Source of the DNA: Butyrivibrio sp. LB2008 | Lineage (GTDB): Bacteria; Bacillota; Clostridia; Lachnospirales; Lachnospiraceae | DNA length: 64,000 bases | Assembly (NCBI RefSeq): GCF_000621565.1 | Contig: NZ_JHXZ01000019.1 | Location: forward strand, 35,452-99,451 | Direction: 5' to 3' | In this document: positions 45,934 through 55,700 of the stretch, in pieces | How the letters are laid out: every line of letters starts with the position of its first letter | How positions within the stretch are numbered: position 1 is the first letter of the stretch | Notes under the pieces: model-generated | The model's database searches: none | What the model saw: only the letters and a program-made list of their open reading frames with translations | What the model was told of the DNA's origin: nothing | Position numbers and translations under genes: made by a program

Positions 45934-47022
45934 TTATTCCCTATCCCTAAGATATTTCATGTAATTAAGTACCATCAGCGCAATCTTGAAAGTGAGCGCA
46001 TCATCAAATTTCCTAACATCAAGTCCGCAACTCTTTTCAAGTTTCTCGAGCCTGTAAACAAGAGTATTTCTATGTACAAAGAGCTGTCTCGATGTCTCGG
46101 ATACATTAAGATTATTCTCAAAAAACTTCGCGATGGTATTCAAAGTCTCTTCATCAAGATTACTCGGAATCTCTCTGTCTTCAAAAATCTCATCTATAAA
46201 CATCTTGCAAAGGCTCTCCGGAAGCTGATAGATAAGTCTTCCTATTCCGAGCGTATTATACCCGTTTGCCCTGCACTCAGCGTTGAATATCCTTCCGACT
46301 TCAAGTGCCATCTTGGCTTCCTTAAAGGACTTGCTGAGATCTCTTATTTCTTCAACTATTGTTCCGTAAGACACTCTTACGTTCAAAAGTGCTTCTGTGC
46401 TCATCATATCTACGATAGTTGTGGCGATTCTGTTTATATCATCATAATTCTCGCCTTTACCAAGCGACTTTACAATGATAATGCTGTTCTCATCGACCGC
46501 AGTGACATAATCTCCCGAGCTCGGCGCAAACATACTCGTCAAAAGTTCTCTGGCACTGCTATCTTTTGTACGTCCTGTTTCAACCAGCATTATCGTCCTT
46601 GGCGCAGTTACCTCTATCTTGAGTTTTCTTGCCCTGTTATATACGTCGATCATGAGCATATTATCAAGAAGCAGATTCTGGAAAAAATTATTTCTGTCAA
46701 ACCTTTCCTTGTACGCAAGAACAAGCGCCTGAAGCTGACTCACCGCAATCTTTCCCACCATATACGCCTGCTCATTGTCGCCTTTTGAAAGCAAAATGTA
46801 TAAAGGCTCTCCATCGTCCAAAACTTTAAACAGATGAATATCACCTATTACCTGTGAATCAACCGGAGACGAAGCGAAACTTGTTATTATGGAAACATCG
46901 GAAAAACCTATCTCGCTTGTAGCAGCGACAACTTCTCCCCCCAGATCCATAACACATAATTCTACTTTGGTTATAGCTCCGAGTTCGCTTATACTTCCTT
47001 TTATGGTCTGTGTTGAAATCAT
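45934..47022 (-). CDS. CdaR/PucR-type helix-turn-helix regulator
   Basis: 362 residues. The N-terminal sensory half is uncharacterised; the middle has a GGDEF-like/CdaR signal region; the C-terminus (ETLNTIAKFFENNLNVSETSRQLFVHRNTLVYRLEKLEK) is the PucR-type HTH_30. ATG at 47022 follows AAGGAG by 5 bases. It is convergent with SRP RNA and 61 bases from the MsmX-like ATPase terminator, so it may or may not act on sugar use; this is not shown. Confidence 0.83.
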   Translation of the reverse strand: MISTQTIKGSISELGAITKVELCVMDLGGEVVAATSEIGFSDVSIITSFASSPVDSQVIGDIHLFKVLDDGEPLYILLSKGDNEQAYMVGKIAVSQLQALVLAYKERFDRNNFFQNLLLDNMLMIDVYNRARKLKIEVTAPRTIMLVETGRTKDSSARELLTSMFAPSSGDYVTAVDENSIIIVKSLGKGENYDDINRIATTIVDMMSTEALLNVRVSYGTIVEEIRDLSKSFKEAKMALEVGRIFNAECRANGYNTLGIGRLIYQLPESLCKMFIDEIFEDREIPSNLDEETLNTIAKFFENNLNVSETSRQLFVHRNTLVYRLEKLEKSCGLDVRKFDDALTFKIALMVLNYMKYLRDRE

Positions 47023-47083
47023 GCTTTCTCCTTTCAAAAGAACCTATATTAAGTATATCACAGGAATTTCCTATCAAACAAAT

Positions 47084-47110
47084 AAGGAGCCATGCGTCGC
47101 ATGACTCCTT
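47084..47110. terminator. Terminator of the MsmX/UgpC-like gene
   Basis: Arms 47084-47096 and 47098-47110 pair with one mismatch, forming a compact hairpin; TTTGTTT follows on the minus strand. Confidence 0.65.
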
Positions 47111-47128
47111 AATAATTCAATCACAATA

Positions 47129-48238
47129 TTAGTTTGTGATAGTCTCTTCTGTCTCTTTGTCGAAGATGTGAATCTTCTCAACATCAAATGCGAATTTAAC
47201 CTTATCGCCGGGTCTTGCTGTTGTACGAGAATCAACTCTTGCAGTAATAGGGAACTGATCAAGATCAAAGTAAAGGTAAACTTCTGCACCGAGAAGCTCG
47301 TATACGTTGATTGTTGACTCGAATACAGCCTTTGATGTGCTTACAACAACTTCTGAATCATCAACATCCTCAGGACGGATACCGAATGTTACAGTCTTTC
47401 CAGCGTAACCACCCTCGATAACCTTCTTAGCCTTTGCAGGAGGAAGCTCGATGAGCTGATCTGCTACTCTGAGGCTAGCCTTGTCGCCTGATACAACAAC
47501 CTCTGCATCGATGAAGTTCATCTGAGGTGATCCCATGAATCCTGCAACGAAGAGGTTAGCGGGCTTCTCATAGAGGTTCTGAGGTGTATCAACCTGCTGA
47601 ATAAGACCGTCCTTCATAACTACGATTCTTGTTCCAAGAGTCATAGCCTCTGTCTGGTCATGTGTAACGTAGATGATTGTTGTGCCAAGTCTCTGGTGAA
47701 GCTTAGCGATCTCTGTTCTCATCTGTACACGAAGCTTAGCATCAAGGTTTGAAAGAGGCTCGTCCATAAGGAATACCTTAGGATTACGAACGATAGCACG
47801 TCCCATAGCAACACGCTGTCTCTGTCCACCGGAAAGAGCCTTAGGCTTACGATCAAGAAGCTTGTCAAGGTCGAGGATCTTAGCTGCCTCTTTAACCATC
47901 TTATCTATTTCAGGCTTCGGAACCTTTCTGAGCTTAAGTCCGAATGCCATGTTATCATATACTGTCATGTGAGGATACAGAGCGTAGTTCTGGAATACCA
48001 TCGCAATATCTCTGTCCTTGGGCTCTACATCATTAACTACTCTGTCACCGATCTTAAGAGTACCTGATGTGATATCCTCAAGTCCTGCAATCATACGAAG
48101 AGTTGTTGACTTTCCGCATCCTGAAGGTCCTACGAAAATAATAAATTCTTTATCCTCAATCTGAAGGTTGAAGTTCTTAACAGCTTCAAACTTGTTGGGA
48201 TATACTTTGCAAACATTCTCAAGTGATAAACTTGCCAT
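47129..48238 (-). CDS. Multi-sugar ABC transporter ATPase, MsmX/UgpC type
   Basis: 369 residues. Walker A GPSGCGKSTT, signature ALSGGQRQRVAMGRAIV, Walker B VFLMDEPLSNLDAKL and a C-terminal MalK-like regulatory domain (about 240-365). This class serves several sugar permeases that lack their own ATPase, which fits the orphan binding protein nearby and the lack of a permease beside it. AGGAGG precedes the ATG. A promoter and an upstream palindrome were found. Confidence 0.9.
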   Translation of the reverse strand: MASLSLENVCKVYPNKFEAVKNFNLQIEDKEFIIFVGPSGCGKSTTLRMIAGLEDITSGTLKIGDRVVNDVEPKDRDIAMVFQNYALYPHMTVYDNMAFGLKLRKVPKPEIDKMVKEAAKILDLDKLLDRKPKALSGGQRQRVAMGRAIVRNPKVFLMDEPLSNLDAKLRVQMRTEIAKLHQRLGTTIIYVTHDQTEAMTLGTRIVVMKDGLIQQVDTPQNLYEKPANLFVAGFMGSPQMNFIDAEVVVSGDKASLRVADQLIELPPAKAKKVIEGGYAGKTVTFGIRPEDVDDSEVVVSTSKAVFESTINVYELLGAEVYLYFDLDQFPITARVDSRTTARPGDKVKFAFDVEKIHIFDKETEETITN

Positions 48239-48284
48239 AACCTTAAATTCCTCCTAATTCATTACATAGCTTATGATAGAACTT

Positions 48285-48361
48285 AGTATAACTTTGACTC
48301 ACTTTATTGACTATTCACTTATTCCACAAATATTTTATTATTCATTAGCAAATGTGCTAAT
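48285..48361 (-). promoter_or_regulatory. Promoter and upstream palindrome of the MsmX-like gene
   Basis: On the minus strand TAGTCA (48313-48308), 17 bases, TATACT (48290-48285). Farther upstream, ATTAGCA-AATG-TGCTAAT at 48344-48361 is a perfect 7-bp-arm palindrome. Its position at about -60 suits an activator or a looping repressor; the protein is unknown. Confidence 0.55.
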
Positions 48362-48432
48362 TGAAATAAAAATTCTTTTCCAATTCCGTAATGTTGACGA
48401 ATAATTTCAAATCTCTATATGCAACTTGCCAA

Positions 48433-49254
48433 TCAGTTAGTTTCATCCTCTGAATCTTTTTCATTCATCTCGTCCAGCTTACCGATAGCCGCATTCATCT
48501 CTTCTTCCTCAGAAAGCACCTCTTCCTTAGGCTCAAACTTCTTGAACGTAGGATTATAAAGAACTGCTGAAAGATATGAAGGTCCGGCTATTCCCACAAG
48601 TACATAAACAGGAACTATCTTAAGATCGAAGAAATATGCCAAAACAAGCGGAATCAATGAAACCACAGCCATCGCTATTGATCTCGGAAGTGCGACTATC
48701 GCCAGAATAAATGCATTCTTGATTGTCTTCACATTGGTATTCACAAACTTTGATAAAAGAGGAAAGATGTAGAGTCCCACTATATACAAGATTGCAAACA
48801 TTCCTACAACAACATATCTGTAGAATCCGCCTCTGCTTCTGAGAATAAGGAAGTCAAGAATGAGCATTCCGCCCACAACAAACTTGATAACCTGAAGGAC
48901 GATTCCCTGCTTGAAGTTATCCTTGAATGACTTAAAGAATGTCTTTGTCACATAGCTGTCTTCTTCTCTTACCATCTTAAGTAAGACAAAGTGCATGGCA
49001 GTACATGCAGGCCCCAATATTGCCGAACAGGGAATTCCGATTATCCATGTCCACATTACGGCAGCCACAAAAATATCATAGCTAAACTGACCGCCCTCCG
49101 TCATAAGAGGAGAAACCGCCGGTCCCATAACAAAGATCACATCTGCGATCAGCGGAATCGCAAAAATAAGTGTCAATACATTGAGCCACATAATGTCGGC
49201 AAGTTTTGTGAGCCCCGCCACAAAGGGACTGTCCATACTAAAAAAATTTCTCAT
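48433..49254 (-). CDS. DUF624 membrane protein (YesL-like)
   Basis: 273 residues with about six membrane helices, beginning with FFSMDSPFVAGLTKLADIMWLNVL, which is the standard DUF624 opening. Glutamate-rich cytoplasmic tail. DUF624 proteins often sit in carbohydrate-use loci and their role is unknown. It is 3 bases after a GNAT gene, in an operon with an alpha/beta hydrolase. Confidence 0.85.
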   Translation of the reverse strand: MRNFFSMDSPFVAGLTKLADIMWLNVLTLIFAIPLIADVIFVMGPAVSPLMTEGGQFSYDIFVAAVMWTWIIGIPCSAILGPACTAMHFVLLKMVREEDSYVTKTFFKSFKDNFKQGIVLQVIKFVVGGMLILDFLILRSRGGFYRYVVVGMFAILYIVGLYIFPLLSKFVNTNVKTIKNAFILAIVALPRSIAMAVVSLIPLVLAYFFDLKIVPVYVLVGIAGPSYLSAVLYNPTFKKFEPKEEVLSEEEEMNAAIGKLDEMNEKDSEDETN

Positions 49255-49257
49255 TTG

Positions 49258-49737
49258 TCATAACCTCAATTCCATCGGTGTGAATTTTATTCCGTCGGCG
49301 ACCGTCTCTTTATGTGTATCTCTAAACCCAAGCCTGTGATAAAAATCAATCGCATACGGTGATGAATTAACTGTGAGCCTGTCTACGCCCTCTTCAGTCA
49401 ACACATACTCAGCAACAAATTTAATAAGGGCCCTACCAATTCCATTGCAATGGTAGTCCCCATCAACAAACAAAAGCGATATATGTATCTTTTCCCTAAG
49501 TGAGATCATTCCAAGATACTTTCCGTCACATACTGCGACAAAAAGCTGATAGTGCCCCGCGACAAACATTTTGCGCAGAGTATCATCTCTCACAAAGTTT
49601 CGAAAATTTATTATTCCTTCTTCCGAATAGTCAGGGGCATCAAACCTGGCGAATGTTCTCCACGCAAGTTTCATTGCCCCGTCCCAATCAGAATTATATG
49701 CACATCTAACGACTACTTTTGATGTATCAATTTTCAC
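49258..49737 (-). CDS. GNAT-family N-acetyltransferase
   Basis: 159 residues. The acetyl-CoA loop is DYHCNGIGRALIKF (about 92-105) and the C-terminal SSPYAIDFYHRLGF motif is standard. Substrate unknown. The start overlaps the stop of the upstream hydrolase by 11 bases. Confidence 0.85.
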   Translation of the reverse strand: MKIDTSKVVVRCAYNSDWDGAMKLAWRTFARFDAPDYSEEGIINFRNFVRDDTLRKMFVAGHYQLFVAVCDGKYLGMISLREKIHISLLFVDGDYHCNGIGRALIKFVAEYVLTEEGVDRLTVNSSPYAIDFYHRLGFRDTHKETVADGIKFTPMELRL

Positions 49738-50674
49738 CGCTTATCACTTTCTTGATCCAGTCCAACTGATCTGCAAATACTTTTTCTCTTCCTGTCTCCT
49801 GTTGAAGTTCATGACGATAACCGTCATAAATCTTTATATCAACATTCTTCATCTGTAATTGGAGTCTGTATATATCACAGAGTCTCTTGAGTGCATCTCC
49901 GTATGAGCTTACAGGATCCTCGCTTCCGCCCGTTATGAGCACCGGAAGACTCTTTGGAATATCTTCCATCCTGTCCTCATCCTGTATTCTCTTTAGGAGC
50001 TCAGCCATTGTCTTGAACCCGTTCAATGTGAAAACAAAGTTACAAGCGGGATCGGCAATATACTTATCTATACTCTCCGTGTTATGTGACAACCAGTCAT
50101 AAGGAGTTCTCGGTTTCTCTATCTTCTTGAGATAGCCCTTAAAAGCCATGTCATTTATCATCTTCGAGCGATGCTTATCACCGAAGAAAAACTGAAGAAG
50201 TGAGATCCAGAAATTCATGGCTCCCAGCGTACCTCTGGTAGTGTACGCCGTACCCTGAATTATGGCACCCTTTATTCCGGTTCCGTATCGTGTAATATAT
50301 TCTCTTGCTATAAAAGAACCAAAGCTGTGTCCCAGGATGAAAACCGGCACTCCGGGAAACTCTTCCTGAGTCATCTTCTTTAACCTGTGCGCATCGCGCA
50401 CCAAAACCGTCGCGGGATCGTTCTTGCAAAAATATCCATAGGTACTGCTTGGCGGATTTACCGACTTACCATGTCCAAGATTATCATTTCCTATGACCAT
50501 TATGCCGTTCTCTGCCATAAAACGCGCATACTCATCATAGCGGTCGGTATACTCCTGCATCCCGTGAATAACCTGGAGAATTGCAATCGGCTGCCCATCG
50601 GGAATCCATCTTACTGCATTAAGCATGGTCTGCCTGTCACGTGATTTGTAAGTCAGTTCCTCTTTGCGTACCAT
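49727..50674 (-). CDS. Alpha/beta hydrolase, monoacylglycerol lipase type
   Basis: 315 residues. It starts with a HGMQEYTDRYDEYA cap region, has the nucleophile ILGHSFGS, an Asp in GSEDP and a C-terminal His (YRHELQQE). This arrangement is that of monoglyceride lipases or lysophospholipases. Membrane lipid or antibiotic ester substrates are possible. First gene of a three-gene operon with a GNAT and DUF624. Confidence 0.85.
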   Translation of the reverse strand: MVRKEELTYKSRDRQTMLNAVRWIPDGQPIAILQVIHGMQEYTDRYDEYARFMAENGIMVIGNDNLGHGKSVNPPSSTYGYFCKNDPATVLVRDAHRLKKMTQEEFPGVPVFILGHSFGSFIAREYITRYGTGIKGAIIQGTAYTTRGTLGAMNFWISLLQFFFGDKHRSKMINDMAFKGYLKKIEKPRTPYDWLSHNTESIDKYIADPACNFVFTLNGFKTMAELLKRIQDEDRMEDIPKSLPVLITGGSEDPVSSYGDALKRLCDIYRLQLQMKNVDIKIYDGYRHELQQETGREKVFADQLDWIKKVISGEN

Positions 50675-50817
50675 AAGAAATCCCTCCCAACATGTTTGGT
50701 TTTTGGAAAGATATAAGTATCAAAAGCTCATTACACTCAACATAAAATATGTACGTATTTTCGTTTTCAAAACACCTATATCCTATCTATATGATACCAC
50801 GAATTGCCATTAAATTA

Positions 50818-52848
50818 TCAACAGATTTCAGCTCCTGAAGGCATTGTTTTTTCAGGTGTCATAAGTGCAAGATTGCCTTCTGCATCCTCTGCACAAAGAA
50901 GCATTCCTTCGGAAACAACTCCTGCAAGTTTTGCGGGCTTGAGGTTCACAAGAACCATTACCTTCTTGCCTACCATCTCCTCAGGTGTGTAGTACTTTCT
51001 TATTCCGGAAACAATCTGTTTTACCTGGCTTCCGATCTTTACCTGTGAACAAAGAAGCTTCTTTGATTTTGCAACAGCTTCACACTTGATGATCTCTCCA
51101 ACCTGGAACTGCATAGCTCCAAACTGCTCATAAGTGATCTCATCCTTTGCGGGAATATCTATAACAGCACTTTCAGACTCTTCTGTCTTTGCAGGAAGAG
51201 GTGCAAGTCCTGCCTTTGCAAGATTCTCTGCAGCCTTTTTCTGTGCTGCTTCATACTCTGCTTTCTGTTTCTTTGTAATCTCCGCAGCCTTCTCAAGCAC
51301 ATCCTTGAGATCTTTGCGGGCAAAGAGCATTTCAGGATTTTCTGAAACCTTTGTTCCGTTCTTGTACAGACCGAACTTGTTAAGTGTATCAAATTCTCTG
51401 TCTGCAGCACCGATCTGCTCTTTGATCTTAGCGGCAGTCTCGGGCATATAAGGGTCAAGAAGAGCCGCTCCTATTGAAATCGATTCAACAAGATTGTACA
51501 GAACAGTTGAAAGTCTGTCTTTCTTGCTCTCATCCTTTCCAAGAACCCATGGCTCAGTCTCATCTATATACTTGTTGCATCTCTTAAAGAGTGTAAAGAT
51601 CTCTGTAAGAGCATCTGCAACTCTAAGCTCATCCATCTTTGCTTCTACTTTGTCGTAGCAGCCTGTTACAACAGCCTTGAGATCATCATCAACAGCCTCT
51701 TTTACACCCTTGTCTTCGATAACTCCGCCAAGGTACTTGTTGCTCATGGCGATAGTACGATTTACAAGATTACCGAGAGTATTTGCAAGATCTGAGTTAA
51801 ATCTCTCAACCAAAAGATCCCATGTAATAACACCGTCATTTTCAAAAGGCATCTCATGAAGAACAAAATATCTTACAGGATCTACGCCAAACAAGCTTAC
51901 AAGGTCATCCGCATAGATAACGTTTCCTTTGGACTTACTCATCTTCTCGCCGCCCTGCAAAAGCCATGGATGACCAAAAATCTGCTTAGGAAGAGGCTCG
52001 CCGAGTGCCATAAGGAAAATAGGCCAATAAATTGTATGGAAACGGATAATATCTTTACCGATAAGGTGAAGGTCCGCAGGCCACCATTTCTTGTACTCTT
52101 CAGAGCTATTGCCCTCTGCGTCATATCCGATACCTGTTATATAGTTTGAAAGTGCATCAAGCCAAACATATACAACGTGCTTATCATCGAAATCTACAGG
52201 AATTCCCCACTTAAATGATGTTCTTGATACGCACAGATCCTGAAGTCCGGGAAGAAGGAAGTTGTTCATCATCTCATTCTTTCTGGAAACAGGCTGTATA
52301 AATTCCGGATGTGAATTGATATGCTCAATAAGTCTGTCGGCATATTTGCTCATCTTGAAGAAATATGCTTCCTCCTCTGCGGGATGTACATCGCCTCCAC
52401 ATTCAGGACACTTACCGTCAACAAGCTGTCCCTCGGTATAGAACGCCTCACACTCTGTACAGTACATTCCCTTGTAAGATCCCTTGTAGATATCTCCCTG
52501 ATCGTAGAATCTCTTAAAGATCTTCTGGACCTGCTTAACATGATCCTCGTCTGTTGTACGGATGAATCTGTCATAAGATGTATCCATGAGATTCCAAAGT
52601 CCCTTGATAGTATCTGAAACTCCGTCAACAAACTCCTTGGGTGAGCTGCATCCTGCCTCGATTGCTCTTGTCTCTATCTTCTGGCCGTGCTCATCAGATC
52701 CTGTCTGAAAATGAACATCGTATCCATCTCTTCTCTTATATCTTGCAATAGCATCTGCAAGGACAATCTCATAACTGTTTCCGATATGAGGCTTTCCTGA
52801 TGTGTATGCTATCGCTGTAGTTATATAATATTTACCTTTATTCTGCAT
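50818..52848 (-). CDS. metG: Methionyl-tRNA synthetase
   Basis: 676 residues. Class I signatures are clear: TSGKPHIGNSYEIVLAD (HIGN form), the zinc knuckle CTECEAFYTEG with CPECGG (about 127-150), and KMSKS. A C-terminal tRNA-binding domain (about 570-676, FGAMQFQVGEIIKCEAVAKSKKL) matches the MetRS beta-type fusion. It charges initiator and elongator tRNA-Met. Starts 30 bases after the map gene. Confidence 0.97.
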   Translation of the reverse strand: MQNKGKYYITTAIAYTSGKPHIGNSYEIVLADAIARYKRRDGYDVHFQTGSDEHGQKIETRAIEAGCSSPKEFVDGVSDTIKGLWNLMDTSYDRFIRTTDEDHVKQVQKIFKRFYDQGDIYKGSYKGMYCTECEAFYTEGQLVDGKCPECGGDVHPAEEEAYFFKMSKYADRLIEHINSHPEFIQPVSRKNEMMNNFLLPGLQDLCVSRTSFKWGIPVDFDDKHVVYVWLDALSNYITGIGYDAEGNSSEEYKKWWPADLHLIGKDIIRFHTIYWPIFLMALGEPLPKQIFGHPWLLQGGEKMSKSKGNVIYADDLVSLFGVDPVRYFVLHEMPFENDGVITWDLLVERFNSDLANTLGNLVNRTIAMSNKYLGGVIEDKGVKEAVDDDLKAVVTGCYDKVEAKMDELRVADALTEIFTLFKRCNKYIDETEPWVLGKDESKKDRLSTVLYNLVESISIGAALLDPYMPETAAKIKEQIGAADREFDTLNKFGLYKNGTKVSENPEMLFARKDLKDVLEKAAEITKKQKAEYEAAQKKAAENLAKAGLAPLPAKTEESESAVIDIPAKDEITYEQFGAMQFQVGEIIKCEAVAKSKKLLCSQVKIGSQVKQIVSGIRKYYTPEEMVGKKVMVLVNLKPAKLAGVVSEGMLLCAEDAEGNLALMTPEKTMPSGAEIC

Positions 52849-52878
52849 TTACTGTTCGTCCCTTCTAACTAAAATTTA

Positions 52879-53754
52879 TCACCAACAAAGCAGTTCATAA
52901 CCCGTCTCGGTCACAACAAGCTCAACTTCCCACTGTGCCGAAGGTTTCATATCTGCCGTGTAAACTGTCCAACCGTTATCATCATCGCAAAAGATTTCAT
53001 CAGTTCCCATATTTACCATAGGCTCAATAGTAAATACCATTCCGGGAACCATGATCATTCCGGTTCCGGGTTTGCTGACAAAACTTACAAAAGGCTCTTC
53101 ATGGAAGTCATTACCGCAACCGTGTCCGCCTATCTCTTTTACAACTGTATATCCGTTTTTAAGCGCATGCTGATGCACTGCATGTCCCATATCACCGATG
53201 GGGGTCCATGGTTTCACCGCTTTAAGTCCCTCTTCAAGGCACTCTTTAGTAACATCAACAAGTCTCTTCTTTTCCGGAGAAACATTTCCTATGCAAAACA
53301 TTCGCGAAGAATCGGAGTAATATCCGTCAAGAATTGTTGAACAATCGACGTTTATGATGTCTCCATCCTGTAAAATAATATCTTCAGAAGGGATTCCATG
53401 ACACACTTCTTCATTTATCGAAGTGCATACGCTTTTGGGGAATCCTTCATAATTAAGATCTGCAGGTATTCCTCCCATCTTCGTGGTTGTATTATAAACA
53501 ATGTCATCTATCTCCTGAGTTGACATTCCCGCATGAATCTTCTCACCGATTTCATCGAGCACTGCCATGTTTATAACCGCGCTCTTCTTTATTCCTTCAA
53601 TATCTTTTGGTGTTTTTATCAGCTCTCTTGACGGTACTCTAAAACCGCTATGCTCAAGCTGAATAATCTTATCATCAAATGATGCATGACATGTCTTATA
53701 TTTCTTACCGCTTCCGCACCAACACGGATCATTTCTTTCAAGTCTCTTGTACAT
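52879..53754 (-). CDS. map: Methionine aminopeptidase with N-terminal SEC-C motif
   Basis: 291 residues. The N-terminal SEC-C zinc motif has C11, C13, C22 and H23. The metallopeptidase core has GHGCGNDFHEEPFV, FTIEPMVNMG and the metal-binding Asp pair in NVDCSTILDGYYSDSSRM. It removes the starting Met from new proteins. Neighbour of metG, a common setting. Confidence 0.95.
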   Translation of the reverse strand: MYKRLERNDPCWCGSGKKYKTCHASFDDKIIQLEHSGFRVPSRELIKTPKDIEGIKKSAVINMAVLDEIGEKIHAGMSTQEIDDIVYNTTTKMGGIPADLNYEGFPKSVCTSINEEVCHGIPSEDIILQDGDIINVDCSTILDGYYSDSSRMFCIGNVSPEKKRLVDVTKECLEEGLKAVKPWTPIGDMGHAVHQHALKNGYTVVKEIGGHGCGNDFHEEPFVSFVSKPGTGMIMVPGMVFTIEPMVNMGTDEIFCDDDNGWTVYTADMKPSAQWEVELVVTETGYELLCW

Positions 53755-53822
53755 TCTCCGCCTTCTACCCCTTTATAATTTAACAAATATAGTATGCCTT
53801 TTCGCCCCCCAAATGTCAATTA

Positions 53823-53859
53823 ACGCCACAGACACTTGTTACCTTTGTGTCTGTGGCGT
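53823..53859. terminator. Hairpin downstream of the orphan PhnD-like gene
   Basis: ACGCCACAGACAC (53823-53835) pairs perfectly with 53847-53859. No strong T-run on either side, so termination is likely but not certain. Confidence 0.6.
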
Positions 53860-53885
53860 CATAAGTCATATACCTAACACCTATA

Positions 53886-54914
53886 TTATTTAATATTGTT
53901 AATCTCTCGCGCAGCTCTCATTGGCTCATAATCTTCCGGATCGGCCTCAACATAGCCGACATGTTTATAGAAAGACATGATCTTTTTACCTTCATCACTA
54001 TCGCCAATATTTATGAAAGCCTGCTTGATGGCTTCTTTCAATCCTTCATCCATTATAGTTGATGTTCTGCTCACGCACACAGTGTCATTGTAAATTCCGC
54101 TTGTAACGCCGATAACATTCGTCTCGCTCCAGATGCTGTCGTCCCTTCCGAATTCAGATTTCCATCTGCCCTCGAAATCGCGCCTTGCATCCGCGTAAAT
54201 GCATATTACATCAAAAGTGCCCGATGACAGTCCTTTAAATGCAGTACTGTAGGTATCTACTTCTGTTACATGCGAAAGATTGTTGATTCGCTTGTCATAT
54301 TTCTCTTTTAACCAAAGAGACGGATATAAATATCCGGCCGGCGAAGTTGAGTTCATCACTCCCCATTTAAGTGAATTCAACTCTTCCCATGTAAGAGCCT
54401 CACCATCATTCACCTTAGCCGCCAGGGCTTTACCCAGATCCGACGGTCCCGCCAAAATGAGAGCACGATAAAAAGTTACCGTCTTATCTACAGAACTTGT
54501 CGGTGCGTTCTCATTCCACACTCTCGGCTCGGAACTTTCAATGGATAGTCCCTTCCTAAGCGCTGTCAGGATAATATCGCAATATCCTTCATACAGTACA
54601 TATGTAGCTCCCGGAATAAATCCTATTTCTATACTTCCGGTAGCAAGTTTTCGGCCAATTGCTTCGTATTTATTTCCAACTACTATTTCGACTTCTCTCA
54701 CATAGTAGCCCTGCTTCATCATCTCAGTTTTTAAAAGATCCTTGAGTGGTTCGGTGGCAGTTATTATTTCCTCTTCATCAACAGATCTCACAAACCCAAT
54801 TGTAAGTTTCGGAACTGATTTCTCGACTTTTTGGGAGGAAGAAGAACAACCGCATCCCACTGAAACAGCAATGCATAACAAAAAAGCAACGACAGACGAA
54901 GTAAATCTCCTCAT
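53886..54914 (-). CDS. PhnD-like phosphate/phosphonate-type binding lipoprotein
   Basis: 342 residues. Signal peptide with a VGCGC lipobox; the mature protein opens with LTIGFVRSVDEEE and has an ATGSIEIGFIPGATYVLYEG segment, typical of the PhnD/PBP-like group. The ATPase and permease that would complete an importer are absent, so it may be a sensor partner or a relic. Isolated between two hairpins. Confidence 0.82.
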   Translation of the reverse strand: MRRFTSSVVAFLLCIAVSVGCGCSSSSQKVEKSVPKLTIGFVRSVDEEEIITATEPLKDLLKTEMMKQGYYVREVEIVVGNKYEAIGRKLATGSIEIGFIPGATYVLYEGYCDIILTALRKGLSIESSEPRVWNENAPTSSVDKTVTFYRALILAGPSDLGKALAAKVNDGEALTWEELNSLKWGVMNSTSPAGYLYPSLWLKEKYDKRINNLSHVTEVDTYSTAFKGLSSGTFDVICIYADARRDFEGRWKSEFGRDDSIWSETNVIGVTSGIYNDTVCVSRTSTIMDEGLKEAIKQAFINIGDSDEGKKIMSFYKHVGYVEADPEDYEPMRAAREINNIK

Positions 54915-54953
54915 AGCCCCTCCAGTAAAACACCCATAAAAATGGTATATCTT

Positions 54954-54988
54954 GGAAAAAATGGCTCATGCGCTATGCACATGAGCCA
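54954..54988 (-). terminator. Terminator of the pentose operon
   Basis: TGGCTCATG (54962-54970) and CATGAGCCA (54980-54988) form a 9-bp stem; on the minus strand TTTTTTCC follows. It lies about 60 bases after the rpe stop. Confidence 0.85.
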
Positions 54989-55046
54989 CTTGCAGCTTAT
55001 ACAAAAATTGTATTTTATTTATGTTTTTTTGTCAATGCGTAGGTTG

Positions 55047-55700
55047 TTATTCCGATAATATCTTCCTGAATGTCTTCACGTTTTCAGAAATATTGCCTTT
55101 AAAAATACCTGAACCGGATACTATCACATTCGCACCAGCCTCCAATATTTCCTCTACATTATCGATGTAAATGCCTCCGTCTACCTGAATATCGACATCA
55201 ATCCCTTTCTTATCAATAAGCTTTCTCAGCTCCCTTACCTTATCAAGGCTTTCCGGTATCAACTGTTGTCCGCCAAATCCCGGCTCAACAGTCATGACGA
55301 GCACCATCTCAACCTTTTCCAAATAAGGTACGATCGCATCTATGGGTGTTGCCGGTTTAATTGCTATACCGGCTTTTTTGCCATATTTATGTATCTCATC
55401 TATAACCGCCATAGGATCATCTGTAGCTTCCTGATGAAAGGTCACGGAGTCTGCCCCCACGTCTACAAAGTTTTTTATGTAACGTATCGGGTCCACTATC
55501 ATCAAATGCACATCAAAAAGCTTATCGGTTATTCCCCTTATGCTCTTAACTATCGGCATTCCGTACGAAATAGAAGGAACAAACATTCCATCCATGACAT
55601 CAATATGTATGTAGTGGGTGCCAGCCTTATCGACTTCTTCGATCTGCGATCCCAGTCGAGCAAAATCAGCTGACAGAATTGAAGAACTCAATATATTCAT
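55047..55700 (-). CDS. rpe: Ribulose-phosphate 3-epimerase
   Basis: 217 residues. Barrel motifs LSADFARLG, HIDVMDGMFVPS, DVHLMI, MTVEPGFGGQ and VDGGIY with the metal-binding His/Asp residues. It turns ribulose 5-phosphate into xylulose 5-phosphate. It is the last gene of the pentose operon and shares a base with the transketolase C-half gene. Confidence 0.97.
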   Translation of the reverse strand: MNILSSSILSADFARLGSQIEEVDKAGTHYIHIDVMDGMFVPSISYGMPIVKSIRGITDKLFDVHLMIVDPIRYIKNFVDVGADSVTFHQEATDDPMAVIDEIHKYGKKAGIAIKPATPIDAIVPYLEKVEMVLVMTVEPGFGGQQLIPESLDKVRELRKLIDKKGIDVDIQVDGGIYIDNVEEILEAGANVIVSGSGIFKGNISENVKTFRKILSE